A program made the position numbers and the translations under genes. From contig NZ_JOEA01000033.1 in assembly GCF_000719115.1 (NCBI RefSeq), positions 1 to 64,000 of the forward strand: a DNA stretch of 64,000 nucleotides. The letters are read 5' to 3'. Positions within the stretch are counted from its first letter, which is position 1; each line of letters opens with the position of its first letter. Positions 1 through 8,907 of the stretch are shown here, in pieces. The stretch is from Lentzea albidocapillata (GTDB taxonomy: Bacteria > Actinomycetota > Actinomycetes > Mycobacteriales > Pseudonocardiaceae). A model generated the notes under the pieces. That model was not told the origin of the DNA. It did no database searches and saw only the letters and a list, made by a program, of their open reading frames with translations.

Positions 1-121
1 ACAATCACCACCGCGGCCACACCGCACTCGCAGGCCAACCACCCGCCAGCCGCGTTCCTAACCTCTCCGATCAGTACACCTAGGGCCTGTATCGAAGTCT
101 GGTTCGATGAGAGTCGCGCCA

Positions 122-934
122 CTAGCGGCGGCCGGGGACCATCCCGGCTTCGAGGACGGCCTTGCTCAGCGGCGAGGCCAGCTCGACGAACCGCTGCTTC
201 TCCTGGTCGGACAGGACGTCGTAGGCCGGCGCGGCCATGTGGTCCGTGTCGTCCTCGATGCCCTGCCGCAGCTCGCGTCCCTTCTCCGTGAGCAGCTGGT
301 CTTCGCCGACGAGCCCGCGCTTCCGCAGGTCCTCCAGCGTCGCCGCCCACTGCTCTTCGGACCACGCACGCGTCTTGCGCAGCACATCGGCCGGCATGTC
401 ACCCGTCGCGGCGTGCAGCACGAGCGCCTCGATGCCGGTGACGTTGTGCCGCAGCAGGGCCGCGAGGTGCCCGTCGCCGCGGAACTCACGCAGCAGCGTC
501 TGGGCGTGGAACAGCTGCAGGCGGGGCTCGTCCGGCCACGGCAGGGCAGCGTTCGCGGCGAACAACGTGCGGCCGTGCGGCATCTCCTTGGACCGCTCGG
601 CGGCCCGCTTCGCCAGCTCGTTGATCTCCTTGAGGTCGTCCGGCAGGACCTTGGCCAACGCCTCGTCCGCCGCCTCCCACCGCAGCTCGAGCATGCGCTG
701 CGGCGACACCTTCTCCCACGCCTGCGGGATGCACGCCCGCACGATCGCGGGGTTGAAGTTGTAGAACGTCGCGATCACGACCTCGGCCCCGACCGCCCCC
801 AGCGCCGCCGCCCGTGACGCGAAGTACCCGCCGGGCCGGTCGAGCCCGGCGCTCGCGTACCGCGCGTCGGCCTCGGGGGCGAAGTAGATCATTGCGTGCA
901 CGGCCTCGAGCGAACGAAACAAAGTCCTGATCAT
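122..934 (-). CDS. SCO6745-family protein
   Basis: A 270-residue protein that I recognise as the actinobacterial SCO6745 family, whose biochemical role is not established. The start region (RTLFRSLEAVHAMIYFAPE) and the run GAEVVIATFYNFNP near residues 49-62 are typical of that family. The C-terminal part (about residues 175-255) is helical and charged and looks like a winged-helix/MarR-type fold. No membrane segment or signal peptide is visible. The ATG at 932-934 is preceded only by a weak purine stretch. It stands alone on the minus strand, divergent from the DUF4240 gene. Family assignment is fairly sure; function is unknown. Confidence 0.8.
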   Translation of the reverse strand: MIRTLFRSLEAVHAMIYFAPEADARYASAGLDRPGGYFASRAAALGAVGAEVVIATFYNFNPAIVRACIPQAWEKVSPQRMLELRWEAADEALAKVLPDDLKEINELAKRAAERSKEMPHGRTLFAANAALPWPDEPRLQLFHAQTLLREFRGDGHLAALLRHNVTGIEALVLHAATGDMPADVLRKTRAWSEEQWAATLEDLRKRGLVGEDQLLTEKGRELRQGIEDDTDHMAAPAYDVLSDQEKQRFVELASPLSKAVLEAGMVPGRR

Positions 935-1009
935 GTCTACAACCTAGAACGTCCCGGCTCGTAAGTCAGGCGCCAAAAATTGTCAGACCCCTCTGCCAAG
1001 CTCCGAGAT

Positions 1010-1546
1010 GTGGACCCGAACACCTTCTGGAAGCTCATCGCCGACGCCCGCGCGAGCGTCTCCGACCCGTCCGACGGCCACGCCGTCGCGGCCGCCGCCG
1101 CCACCCTGCTCGCCGCCCGGCCGCCCGCCGAGATCGTGGCGGCCCAGCAGGTCCTGTGGGAGCTGCTGACGGCGTCGTACCGGAACCCGCTGTGGGGCGC
1201 GGCCTACCTGATCAACGGCGGCTGCTCGGACGACGCCTTCGACTACTTCCGCGGCTGGCTGCTGACCCAGGGCGAGGAGATCTACACGGCCACCCTCGCC
1301 GACCCCGACTCGCTGGCGGCCTTACCGGCGGTCGTGGCAGCCGCCGAGTCCGGCGACGAGTTCGAGTGCGAGGACGCCCTCTCGATCGCCTGGAACGCCC
1401 ACATCAAGGCGACGGGCATGCAGCTGCCGCAGGACGCCTTCCGCATCCGCTACCCGGCCCTCGACCCGGACTGGGACTTCGACTTCGACGACAGCGCCGA
1501 ACTGGCCACCCGCCTGCCGCGCCTGGCCGCGCTCTACGACCTCTGA
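1010..1546 (+). CDS. DUF4240 domain protein
   Basis: Protein of about 178 residues matching the DUF4240 family of small actinobacterial cytosolic proteins of unknown function. The start MDPNTFWKLIADAR, the aromatic run GCSDDAFDYFRGWLL near the middle and the acidic tail (DPDWDFDFDD) are family hallmarks. I chose the GTG at 1010 because DUF4240 proteins usually begin with M-D-x-x-x-F-W; a TTG at 980 with a GTCAGG stretch upstream would add ten residues. Its 3' end overlaps by 13 bases the convergent membrane-protein gene on the other strand. Confidence 0.75.
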   Translation: MDPNTFWKLIADARASVSDPSDGHAVAAAAATLLAARPPAEIVAAQQVLWELLTASYRNPLWGAAYLINGGCSDDAFDYFRGWLLTQGEEIYTATLADPDSLAALPAVVAAAESGDEFECEDALSIAWNAHIKATGMQLPQDAFRIRYPALDPDWDFDFDDSAELATRLPRLAALYDL

Positions 1547-1881
1547 CCGACGAGCACCCCGAACGCCACGTGGTCCAGCCACTGGGGAACGCGGGGCAGA
1601 GCGCGGATCTGCGCGTTGTGCCGCCCGACGACCTCCAGGTCGAGGGCGGCGATCAGCAACCCGGCCACGGCCCCCGCCACGGCACCCCGCACTCGAAGCC
1701 GCGTCAGCACGAACATCCAGAACGCCGACACGGCGAGGTGCACCACCACGCCCTCGCGCACCCCACCGCCGACCAGCGACCCGGCAGCCCGAGTGGCACG
1801 CAGCACGTCGTCGCCCGTCACCAGCGCGTGCACGGTGGACGGCACGCCGCTCAGCACGACCGCGAGGAGGTACCGACGCAT
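1534..1881 (-). CDS. small integral membrane protein
   Basis: About 115 residues, not matched to a named family. It has an N-terminal hydrophobic stretch (residues 4-20), a second around 45-60 (VVVHLAVSAFWMFVL) and a third around 65-82 (GAVAGAVAGLLIAAL), so three or four membrane spans are likely. It is the last gene of a right-to-left cassette: its start codon overlaps the stop of the upstream VWA gene (GTG at 1884 or ATG at 1881, both feasible), which implies translational coupling. It may be a membrane partner of the ATPase/VWA pair; that is inference from position only. Confidence 0.65.
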   Translation of the reverse strand: MRRYLLAVVLSGVPSTVHALVTGDDVLRATRAAGSLVGGGVREGVVVHLAVSAFWMFVLTRLRVRGAVAGAVAGLLIAALDLEVVGRHNAQIRALPRVPQWLDHVAFGVLVGQRS

Positions 1882-3809
1882 CACCGCCGCCGCCGGCGAG
1901 ACCTCAGATAGTCGCTGACCACGGCCGCCCCAAGGCCTTCCTCGTCCGCCGAGACCACGCGCCCGCCACCCCGCCGGGCCACGATGTCGACGAAGGCGGC
2001 CAACCGCGGGTCATCACCCAGCTTGAACACCGAGATCGTCGCCCCGAGCCGGGCGAGCGCGTCGACCTCGTTCAGGGTCTTGGCCAGCGTCCGGGGCAGC
2101 GGCGGATAGTTGAACTCCGCGTCGCCCTCGGGTTCGAGGTGCGCGGTGGGTTCGCCGTCGGTCACGACCAGCACCACGGGCTGCGCATCGGGATGGCGAC
2201 GGACATGGCGCCCGGCCAGCAACAAGGCGTGGTGCAGGTTCGTGCCCTGCTCCCACACACCCTCCAAAGCCGTCAGCTGTCCGATGTCCACGGCTTCGGC
2301 GTAGCGCCCGAACGTCACCAGTTGCAGGGCATCCGTCCGGAAACGGGTGCGCACGAGGTGATGCAACGCCAAAGCCGTGCGTTTCATCGGCACCCAACGG
2401 CCGTCCTGCACCATCGACCAGGAGGTGTCCACGCACAACGCGACGGCCGCACGGGTGCGGTGTTCGGTCTCGGACACTTCGAGGTCCACGACGTCCAGGG
2501 ACATCGTGCCGGAGCGCAGCACGGAGTTGCGGAGGGTTCTTGGCACGTCCCAGGGTTCGGTGTCGCCGAACTGCCACGGGCGGGTCGAGCCGATCAACTC
2601 GCCCGCGGCGCCGGCCGAGGTGGTCTCGCGTGAGCCCTGCGACGAGCGCAGCTGGTCCACGACGCCGCGCAGAGCCGTTTCACCGAGGCGCCGCAACGCT
2701 TTCGGCGTCAGCTTCAGAGAACCGTCGGGGGCGCGTTCCACGATGTTCTGCGAGCGCAGTGCCTTTTCCAGCTCCGCGAGGCGGCGGGCGTCCACGGTGG
2801 CCGACTCGCCCAGCTGGCGTTCCAGCGCCTCCAGGTCGATGTCCTCCAGGCGGGCGCCCGGATACGACTGGGAGAGCTGCTCGGCCAGGGCGTCGAGCTC
2901 GGCGAGGTCCGACATCGCCTGCGCGCCCTCGCCCAGGCCCAGCGGGTCCTGGCCGCGGAAGCGGGCGGACGACGTCCAGTCCTCGCCCGGTCGCAGGCGC
3001 TGCAACAGGGAGTCCAGAGTGGACAGAGAGGAGCCGATGCCGCCGAAGGCCTGCTGGGACAGCGCGGACAGTTCGGCGCGCTGGGCCTCGGTCATCGAGT
3101 TCATCATGCGTTGGGCGGCGGCCGAACGGGCGGCCAGGGCGTCGATGAGCTCGTCGACGTCGCGGGGCTTCTCCGGGAAGAACTCGCCGTGCTTGCGCAT
3201 GAAGTCGTCGAACATGCGCGGCGTGTCCGGTGAGCCCGACGCGTGCGCCTCCAGCAGCGAGTTGAGGTCTCGCAGCATGCGCTGGATCCGGCGCACGTCC
3301 TCCGAGTCCACGTTGGACAGTGCTTCCTTGATGCCCTGGAAGCGCTGGTCCAGCAGTTCGCGGCCGAGCAGGTCGCGGATCTGTTCGAACGCCTCGCGCG
3401 CCTCGGCGGAACGCCAGTCGTAGGAAGCGAGCTCCTGCACGGCCGCGGCGGTGCCCGGCGGCAGGGCGTCGAGCTGGGCCTCGCGGAAGCGCGCGTCGTC
3501 GGACGGGTCCGGGAACAGCGCGCGGCGCTCGGCTTCGACGGCCTTGTCGAGCAGTTGCCTGACCTCGGTCAGCGTGCCGTCCAGGCGGTGCCGGCGCTGG
3601 ATCGACGCACGGCGCTGCCACAGGCGCGAGGTCAGGTCGTCGAGGCCGCGGGTGCCGTCGACGCCGCGGCGCAGCAGTTCGCGAAGGGCGGACGACGGTG
3701 AGGCGCCCTCCATGATCTCGCGGCCGAGTTCGTCCACGGCCGCGCGGAGGTCGACCGGGGGCGCCAGCGGATCGGCGCCGCCGCCCCAGCGTCCGTAGCG
3801 ATACCTCAT
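1881..3809 (-). CDS. VWA domain protein (ChlD/CoxE-like partner of AAA+ ATPase)
   Basis: A 642-residue cytosolic protein with a long helical, charged N-terminal part (1-420) and a C-terminal von Willebrand A domain. The metal-binding MIDAS motif is visible as DTSWS near residues 460-465, followed by VTDGEPTAH. The protein ends in an Arg-rich tail. VWA proteins encoded next to MoxR/ChlI-type AAA+ ATPases generally form chelatase- or chaperone-like complexes in which the VWA part binds the ATPase or substrate. Its start ATG overlaps the ATPase stop (ATGA at 3806-3809), so the two are translationally coupled. The substrate is unknown; no cobalt or magnesium chelatase genes are nearby. Confidence 0.85.
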   Translation of the reverse strand: MRYRYGRWGGGADPLAPPVDLRAAVDELGREIMEGASPSSALRELLRRGVDGTRGLDDLTSRLWQRRASIQRRHRLDGTLTEVRQLLDKAVEAERRALFPDPSDDARFREAQLDALPPGTAAAVQELASYDWRSAEAREAFEQIRDLLGRELLDQRFQGIKEALSNVDSEDVRRIQRMLRDLNSLLEAHASGSPDTPRMFDDFMRKHGEFFPEKPRDVDELIDALAARSAAAQRMMNSMTEAQRAELSALSQQAFGGIGSSLSTLDSLLQRLRPGEDWTSSARFRGQDPLGLGEGAQAMSDLAELDALAEQLSQSYPGARLEDIDLEALERQLGESATVDARRLAELEKALRSQNIVERAPDGSLKLTPKALRRLGETALRGVVDQLRSSQGSRETTSAGAAGELIGSTRPWQFGDTEPWDVPRTLRNSVLRSGTMSLDVVDLEVSETEHRTRAAVALCVDTSWSMVQDGRWVPMKRTALALHHLVRTRFRTDALQLVTFGRYAEAVDIGQLTALEGVWEQGTNLHHALLLAGRHVRRHPDAQPVVLVVTDGEPTAHLEPEGDAEFNYPPLPRTLAKTLNEVDALARLGATISVFKLGDDPRLAAFVDIVARRGGGRVVSADEEGLGAAVVSDYLRSRRRRR

Positions 3810-5197
3810 CCGTAGACCGATCGGTCGTCGTCGGAGGAGTTGTCCTTCGACAGCTGCCTCGTCAGGTACAGCGATTCCAGGGCCAGTTCCACGGCCGAGG
3901 CGATGCGGCCGACGGGGTCCTTCGGGCCGGCGCCCAGCCGTGCGGCGACCTCGTGCAGGATCGGGAGCTCGGGCAACGCGGCCAGCAGGTCACCGGCGTG
4001 CACGCGGTCTCCCGTGGCGACGGGGTGGCCGTCCGAGACGACCTCGGCCAGCGCGCGCAGGTTCAGCCCGGCCAGGCGGGCCCGCGCGGTGTCGGCGATC
4101 GAGCGGCGCAGCAGGTGGACCAGGACCTCGTCCTCGCGGCCCTCCTCCCCCGCCTCGAACTCGAGCTTGCCGCGCAGCACGTCCGGCACCGACTCCAGGT
4201 CGACCGGACGGGCGATCGGCGGCGTCTCGCCGATCAGCGCGGACCGGCGCAGTGCCGACGCCGCAACGGTTTCCGCCGCCGCGACCGCGAACCGGGCCGA
4301 GACGCCGGAGCGCTGGTCGATCGACGACGACTCGCGCAGGTGCCGGACGAACCGGGCGATGATCTCCAGCAGGTGGTCGCCCACCTCGGCGACCAGGCCT
4401 GCCTCCTGGCGGACCAGGTCGACCTCGGCCTCGATCTCCAACGGGTAGTGCGTGCGCACCTCGGCGCCGAAGCGGTCCTTCAGCGGCGTGATGATGCGGC
4501 CGCGGTTCGTGTAGTCCTCGGGGTTCGCGGTCGCCACGAGCAGCACGTCCAGCGGCAGCCGCAGCGTGTAGCCGCGGACCTGGATGTCGCGCTCCTCCAT
4601 GACGTTGAGCAGCGACACCTGGATGCGTTCGGCCAGGTCAGGGAGCTCGTTGATGGCGATGATGCCGCGGTGGGCACGCGGGAGCATGCCGTAGTGGATG
4701 GTCTCCGGGTCGCCGAGCGACCGGCCTTCGGCCACCTTCACCGGGTCGACGTCGCCGACCAGGTCACCGACGGACGTGTCGGGCGTCGCGAGCTTCTCCG
4801 CGTAGCGCTCGTCGCGGTGCCGCCACGCCACCGGCAGGTCGTCGCCGAGCTCGGCAGCGCGCCTGCGCGACTCCGGCGTGATCGGGTCGAGCGGGTGTTC
4901 GCCCAGCTCGGAGCCCTCGATGACGGGCGTCCACTCGTCGAGCAACGAGACCAGGCTGCGCAACAGGCGGGTCTTGCCCTGCCCGCGCTCGCCGAGCAGG
5001 ACGACGTCGTGGCCGGCGAGCAGCGCGCGTTCGAGCTGCGGGAGCACCGTGCGGTCGAAACCGACGATGCCCGGCCACGGGTTGCGTCCTTCGCGCAGGG
5101 CCGCGAGGAGGTTCTCCCTGATCTCGGTCTTGACGCCGCGCGGCAGGTGCCCGGCGGCGCGCAGTTCGCCCGCCGTGCGGGCCAGGTTCTGGGTCAC
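3806..5197 (-). CDS. AAA+ ATPase, ChlI/MoxR type
   Basis: About 463 residues. Walker A is GERGQGKT near residues 69-76, a Walker-B-like stretch is GIIAINELPDL, and the sensor region LLVATANPEDYTNRGRI resembles magnesium-chelatase subunit I and MoxR ATPases. The C-terminal half is the helical lid domain. It is the first gene of a coupled trio with a VWA protein and a small membrane protein, a layout typical of ATP-driven remodelling machines. I chose the GTG that gives MTQNLARTAG; a GTG 18 bases upstream would add six residues and neither has a clear ribosome site. The biological target is unknown. Confidence 0.85.
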   Translation of the reverse strand: MTQNLARTAGELRAAGHLPRGVKTEIRENLLAALREGRNPWPGIVGFDRTVLPQLERALLAGHDVVLLGERGQGKTRLLRSLVSLLDEWTPVIEGSELGEHPLDPITPESRRRAAELGDDLPVAWRHRDERYAEKLATPDTSVGDLVGDVDPVKVAEGRSLGDPETIHYGMLPRAHRGIIAINELPDLAERIQVSLLNVMEERDIQVRGYTLRLPLDVLLVATANPEDYTNRGRIITPLKDRFGAEVRTHYPLEIEAEVDLVRQEAGLVAEVGDHLLEIIARFVRHLRESSSIDQRSGVSARFAVAAAETVAASALRRSALIGETPPIARPVDLESVPDVLRGKLEFEAGEEGREDEVLVHLLRRSIADTARARLAGLNLRALAEVVSDGHPVATGDRVHAGDLLAALPELPILHEVAARLGAGPKDPVGRIASAVELALESLYLTRQLSKDNSSDDDRSVYG

Positions 5198-5252
5198 GCG
5201 GACGACGCTACGCACCCGAACCTGACCCGTCGACGTGGAGCGACTCCAGCTT

Positions 5253-7397
5253 CTAGAGCTGGGCGGCGTTCATCGCGTTGAGCAGAATCCGCGACATCTT
5301 CGGGTCGTGGGCGAGAGCACCGTTGAAACACAGGGAACTCGCGCTGAACACCCATCCACCGTTCGGCTTCGGCAGCACGCACATCTCGGCGCCGTGCGCC
5401 TGTTCTCCATGAGCGAACTGGACGACACCGGGTGCCTCCGGGCCCGCGCCGGCCCTCGTGTCGACCTCCCAGCCGCTGGCCGCGAAGTTGTACCCGGTCT
5501 CGCCGAACCTGTCGCCGACCGCGAGCCCGGTGCCCTCCAGGAACGGGTGGTCAGCACTGACGACGTACGGGTACATCTCCATGTAGGAGTGGCTGTCGTA
5601 CGCGACGCCGAGCACCTGCGACTCCGGCAGGCCCTGCTCACGCCACGTCCAGCGGTGGCCGCGCTCGTGGCGGTGCAGCACGAATCCACCGGCGGCGTCG
5701 TGTTCGACGCGCTCGTACATGCCGTTGCCACCCGTGTAGATCACACGGCCGCCGTTGGCGAGGTAGGTCTCCAGCGCCGTACGCATCTGCGGCGTCCAGT
5801 ACTCGGGGTGCGTGGCGAGCACAAGCGTCTTGTACTGCGCCAGCCAGGACGGGTCGTGCAGGTCGAGGTCCTGGTAGCAGTCGTAGGAGACGTTGTTGTC
5901 CGCGAACCACTTCATCAGTAGTAGGTCGCCGTAGAACCGGACGTCGATGAAGCCGGGAGCCTCGATGTAGGCGTTCGCGAACGGCCGGCGCGTGGAGATC
6001 TGGCGCCGCCCGTAATCCGGTTCCCACGAGTACTGGAAGTGGCCGCCCCAGTGGTTGTAGGCGTTGTGCGTCAGGTACGGCAGGAGCAGCGCCACCTTCT
6101 CTCGCGGCTGCCTCGGCTTCACCACGAACGGGATGTACTGCCTCAGGCCGTGCGGGCCTTCGAGCTTCACGACGTGGAACCCGGACTTCCAGTCGTCCGG
6201 CACGGTGAAGGAGAACGACACCGGCCACGCCGGCCCGGTCGCCCGGTAGCCGGACCTGAGCAGGTGCCGCTGCCCCTGGTAGGTCTGTGGCGCCCTGACC
6301 TGCGTCGCACCGCCCTGCTCGAGCGGGCCGGTCAGCCGCAGCACGCTGGCGGTGAACTGGTCGAACGTCGTCGACACGGCGACGTCGAGGGTCTGGCCCG
6401 GGACGACCGACCAGCTCGCGTAGCCCTGCAGGTTCGCGCCCCTGGTCACGCTGAAGCCGGTGCCGACCAGCGCGCCGGAGCCGTTGGGCCAGTACACGCC
6501 GGCGGCGTCGATCGCCTTGTGGTTGGCGAGCCGGTACCAGCGCAGCTCGTGGTCGGTCTGCCGGTGGTCCTTGTTGACCCACACGGCGTAGATGACGCCG
6601 TTCTCGGCGAACCGTTCGGCACACGAGCCGAAGTCCCAGCCGGAGCCGATGGTGATGCCGTTGCCGTTGTTCGCCCACGCGCGGGGCCCGTTCGAGCCGT
6701 CGCCCGCGAGGTAGCGGAACCACTGCAGCACCGCACCGTGCCGGATGCCGTAGATCACGCCGTCCTGGTCGGCGAAGAACATGTCGTAGTCGCGCTTGCC
6801 GCTCGCGATCTTCTGCCCGGCACCGTTGTTCTCCCACGCACCGGGGCCGCTCGAGCCGTCACCGGCGACGTAGCGGAACCAGTACATGTCGCCGTGGGCG
6901 TCCACCGCGTAGAACACGCCGTCCCAGCCACCGAAGACGTAGGAGTACTGGCCGAAACCGCGGTGGATGATGTTGTTCGTGCCGGGCGCCCAGTAGCCCT
7001 CGCCGTTGGCGGGGTTCGTGAGAACCCACTTGTGCCACCACATCGTGCCGTCGCCGCAGAGGCCGAAGAGCTGCCCGCTCTGGTCCGCCAGCACGTTCGT
7101 GTGAATCTGCCAGCCGCCGCCGATCTCACGGCCGGCACCGCTGGCCCAGTCGTAGGTGCCGTTGTCGCGCCCCAGGTGCTTGAACCACTTGATGCGGCCG
7201 TCGGCGTGCAGCGTGTAGATGATCCCGTTGCCTCCGGGCACGATCTGCAGCAGCCGCTGTTCCGGATCGTCCGGGGCCACGGCGTGTGCGACCGGCTGCT
7301 GACCTGCCGCCAGCGCGACCCCGGCGAGCGCGGCCGCCGTGCCCTTCAGGACGGTCCGGCGTGCGACGGATCCCTTTTCGTCATCCCCCAGATGCAT
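5253..7397 (-). CDS. Tat-exported tachylectin-like / N,N-dimethylformamidase-like protein
   Basis: A 714-residue exported protein. A twin-arginine signal (RRTVLKG at residues 13-19, then a hydrophobic run ending in AVA) is followed by a repeat region at about 40-280. There the motif WFRYLAGDG or a variant recurs about every 50 residues, as in tachylectin-2-type beta propellers. The C-terminal part (about 330-714) resembles the large-subunit domain of N,N-dimethylformamidase, with NAYNHWGG and THPEYWTPQMR followed by a GGNGMYERV loop. The open frame continues far upstream of this start, but that part only mirrors other genes; the ATG at 7395-7397 directly precedes the Tat signal. It probably binds and processes a carbohydrate or amide outside the cell; the substrate is unknown. 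Confidence 0.8.
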   Translation of the reverse strand: MHLGDDEKGSVARRTVLKGTAAALAGVALAAGQQPVAHAVAPDDPEQRLLQIVPGGNGIIYTLHADGRIKWFKHLGRDNGTYDWASGAGREIGGGWQIHTNVLADQSGQLFGLCGDGTMWWHKWVLTNPANGEGYWAPGTNNIIHRGFGQYSYVFGGWDGVFYAVDAHGDMYWFRYVAGDGSSGPGAWENNGAGQKIASGKRDYDMFFADQDGVIYGIRHGAVLQWFRYLAGDGSNGPRAWANNGNGITIGSGWDFGSCAERFAENGVIYAVWVNKDHRQTDHELRWYRLANHKAIDAAGVYWPNGSGALVGTGFSVTRGANLQGYASWSVVPGQTLDVAVSTTFDQFTASVLRLTGPLEQGGATQVRAPQTYQGQRHLLRSGYRATGPAWPVSFSFTVPDDWKSGFHVVKLEGPHGLRQYIPFVVKPRQPREKVALLLPYLTHNAYNHWGGHFQYSWEPDYGRRQISTRRPFANAYIEAPGFIDVRFYGDLLLMKWFADNNVSYDCYQDLDLHDPSWLAQYKTLVLATHPEYWTPQMRTALETYLANGGRVIYTGGNGMYERVEHDAAGGFVLHRHERGHRWTWREQGLPESQVLGVAYDSHSYMEMYPYVVSADHPFLEGTGLAVGDRFGETGYNFAASGWEVDTRAGAGPEAPGVVQFAHGEQAHGAEMCVLPKPNGGWVFSASSLCFNGALAHDPKMSRILLNAMNAAQL

Positions 7398-7428
7398 GCG
7401 GGCATCGTGCAGCACAATGCGAGGCGTT

Positions 7429-7920
7429 ATGAGCAACTGTGTCGATTTCAGATGGGCCCCGTCACCCGCGGACTGGCGGGCCAGCCTGCGAGCGATGGTG
7501 CCGATGTTCAAGTGGGCGCCGTGGTTCGCGCTCGTGCTCGCGGTGTTCTCCATGGTGCTGCTGCTGGGCTTCGAGGACACGCTGTTCGTTGCACTCTTCG
7601 GCCTGGTGTGCGCGCTGGTCATCGGTTTCATGGAGCCGGTCGCGGTGTGGTGGCGCTTCACGTCCGACGAGATGATCAGCCGGACCGTGATGGGCAGCGC
7701 CGACGCGCGGTCGTTTCGGATGGCCGTGGGCAACGCGGTGCGCGAGGAGATCGCCTGGGAGGAACTGCCCGCCTGGACCGAGACGCGGCAGGGCTTCGTG
7801 CTGGAGACGCTGGACGAGGGCGCGGCGTCGCTGTCCGTGCCGCACCGGGCCTTCGCGTCCGATGAGGACCTGGCGTCGTTCCGGTCACTGCTCGAGGAGC
7901 ACATCGGTCCGGCCAAGTAG
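7429..7920 (+). CDS. YcxB-like membrane protein
   Basis: About 163 residues. Two adjacent hydrophobic stretches (residues 27-45 and 47-64) form a membrane hairpin. The C-terminal soluble part ends with a pattern (LSVPHRAFASDEDLASFRSLL) typical of YcxB-like C-terminal domains, which have no proven function. I chose the ATG at 7429 because the 30 residues upstream in frame are low-quality sequence overlapping the divergent exported-protein gene. It lies head-to-head with that gene, the two starts being about 31 bases apart. Confidence 0.65.
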   Translation: MSNCVDFRWAPSPADWRASLRAMVPMFKWAPWFALVLAVFSMVLLLGFEDTLFVALFGLVCALVIGFMEPVAVWWRFTSDEMISRTVMGSADARSFRMAVGNAVREEIAWEELPAWTETRQGFVLETLDEGAASLSVPHRAFASDEDLASFRSLLEEHIGPAK

Positions 7921-7980
7921 GTGTCTCGGATCGGGCACACCGGGTGGGGCTCCCAGGGGCAGGCCACGTAATCTCGTCGG

Positions 7981-8778
7981 GTGTCCTGTGCAAGTGCCAC
8001 GCTGGTCGTGTGGACGTCGGGCTGGCTGCACGGTCTAGCCGCCGCCGACGACGTCCTCGACGCCCTGCACACGTGGGCCGAGCAGCACGAGGTGGTGGCC
8101 GACGACGACGGCACCGCCACGGCGCTCGACCTCCCCGGTCCCGACGAGGCCCCCGTGGGCCCCGCCCTGCTGCTGGCCGCCCTGCGGCGCGCGGGTGCCA
8201 CCTCCGCCCGGCTGGTGCTACCGGTACCGGGCGATGTGCGGGGCCTTGGCGGCAAGGGCACCCTCTCGACGTGCGCGCTGCGCTCCGGTGAGGCGCTTGT
8301 TGTGCCGTCCGTGCACATCGGGCTCGTGCCGAAGATCGTGGCCGACGGCGTGATGCGCTGGACGGTGTTCGACCTGCCGTCGTCCAACGGCCTCGAACAC
8401 ATCCCGATCGGCGAGGCCGAGCACGGCCTGGGCGCGGCACTGCGCGAGGCGACGGCCGCACTGGCGACGCTGGACGTGGCCAAGCACCGCCCGAACGTCC
8501 GCAAGGAGATCGCCGACCTCGCGGCCGAGAACTCCACGCTGCCGTGGCCGGACGCGATGCCACCGCGAGCGCTGCGGGTGCTGCAACGGGCCGCCGAGGT
8601 GGCCGCGATCGTGTCCGTGGCCAGTTCCGACGCCCCCGGCGGCGCGCTGTCGGCGTCGGCCATGACCGCTCGCACCGAGGCGCTGCGCCCGGTCTCCGAA
8701 GCCGTGCGCCGCGCACGGTGCGCGGCGGTCGACGAGGCCGTGCGTGTCCTGGCGGACAGCGGCGCGGGCCGGCACTGA
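7981..8778 (+). CDS. conserved hypothetical protein
   Basis: A 265-residue protein that I do not recognise. It is soluble, Ala-rich and without a signal peptide. It contains ARLVLPVPGDVRGLGG near the middle and later ENSTLPWPDAMPPRALRVL. Codon use is normal for the region, with strong GC at third positions, so it is a real gene. The GTG at 7981 is the first start in the frame; no good ribosome site is visible. Nothing suggests an operon with its neighbours: the next gene starts about 130 bases on with its own ribosome site. Confidence 0.6.
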   Translation: MSCASATLVVWTSGWLHGLAAADDVLDALHTWAEQHEVVADDDGTATALDLPGPDEAPVGPALLLAALRRAGATSARLVLPVPGDVRGLGGKGTLSTCALRSGEALVVPSVHIGLVPKIVADGVMRWTVFDLPSSNGLEHIPIGEAEHGLGAALREATAALATLDVAKHRPNVRKEIADLAAENSTLPWPDAMPPRALRVLQRAAEVAAIVSVASSDAPGGALSASAMTARTEALRPVSEAVRRARCAAVDEAVRVLADSGAGRH

Positions 8779-8907
8779 CATTCGTCCAGGTGTTCGGACG
8801 GCCACTGGCCCAAACGAGTGGTTCTCCATCCGCGACCCCTCCTGAGCGGGCAACTCCCCCGGAAGCGTCGGTGCTCCCGCATATGGTGCCGGTGGGGAGG
8901 ACGCCGG

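Noticed and set aside
91..108. ATCGAA-6-TTCGAT inverted repeat after the SCO6745 gene
   Set aside because: Only six bases per arm; too short to call a terminator or operator. Bases 1-121 hold nothing else I can support.
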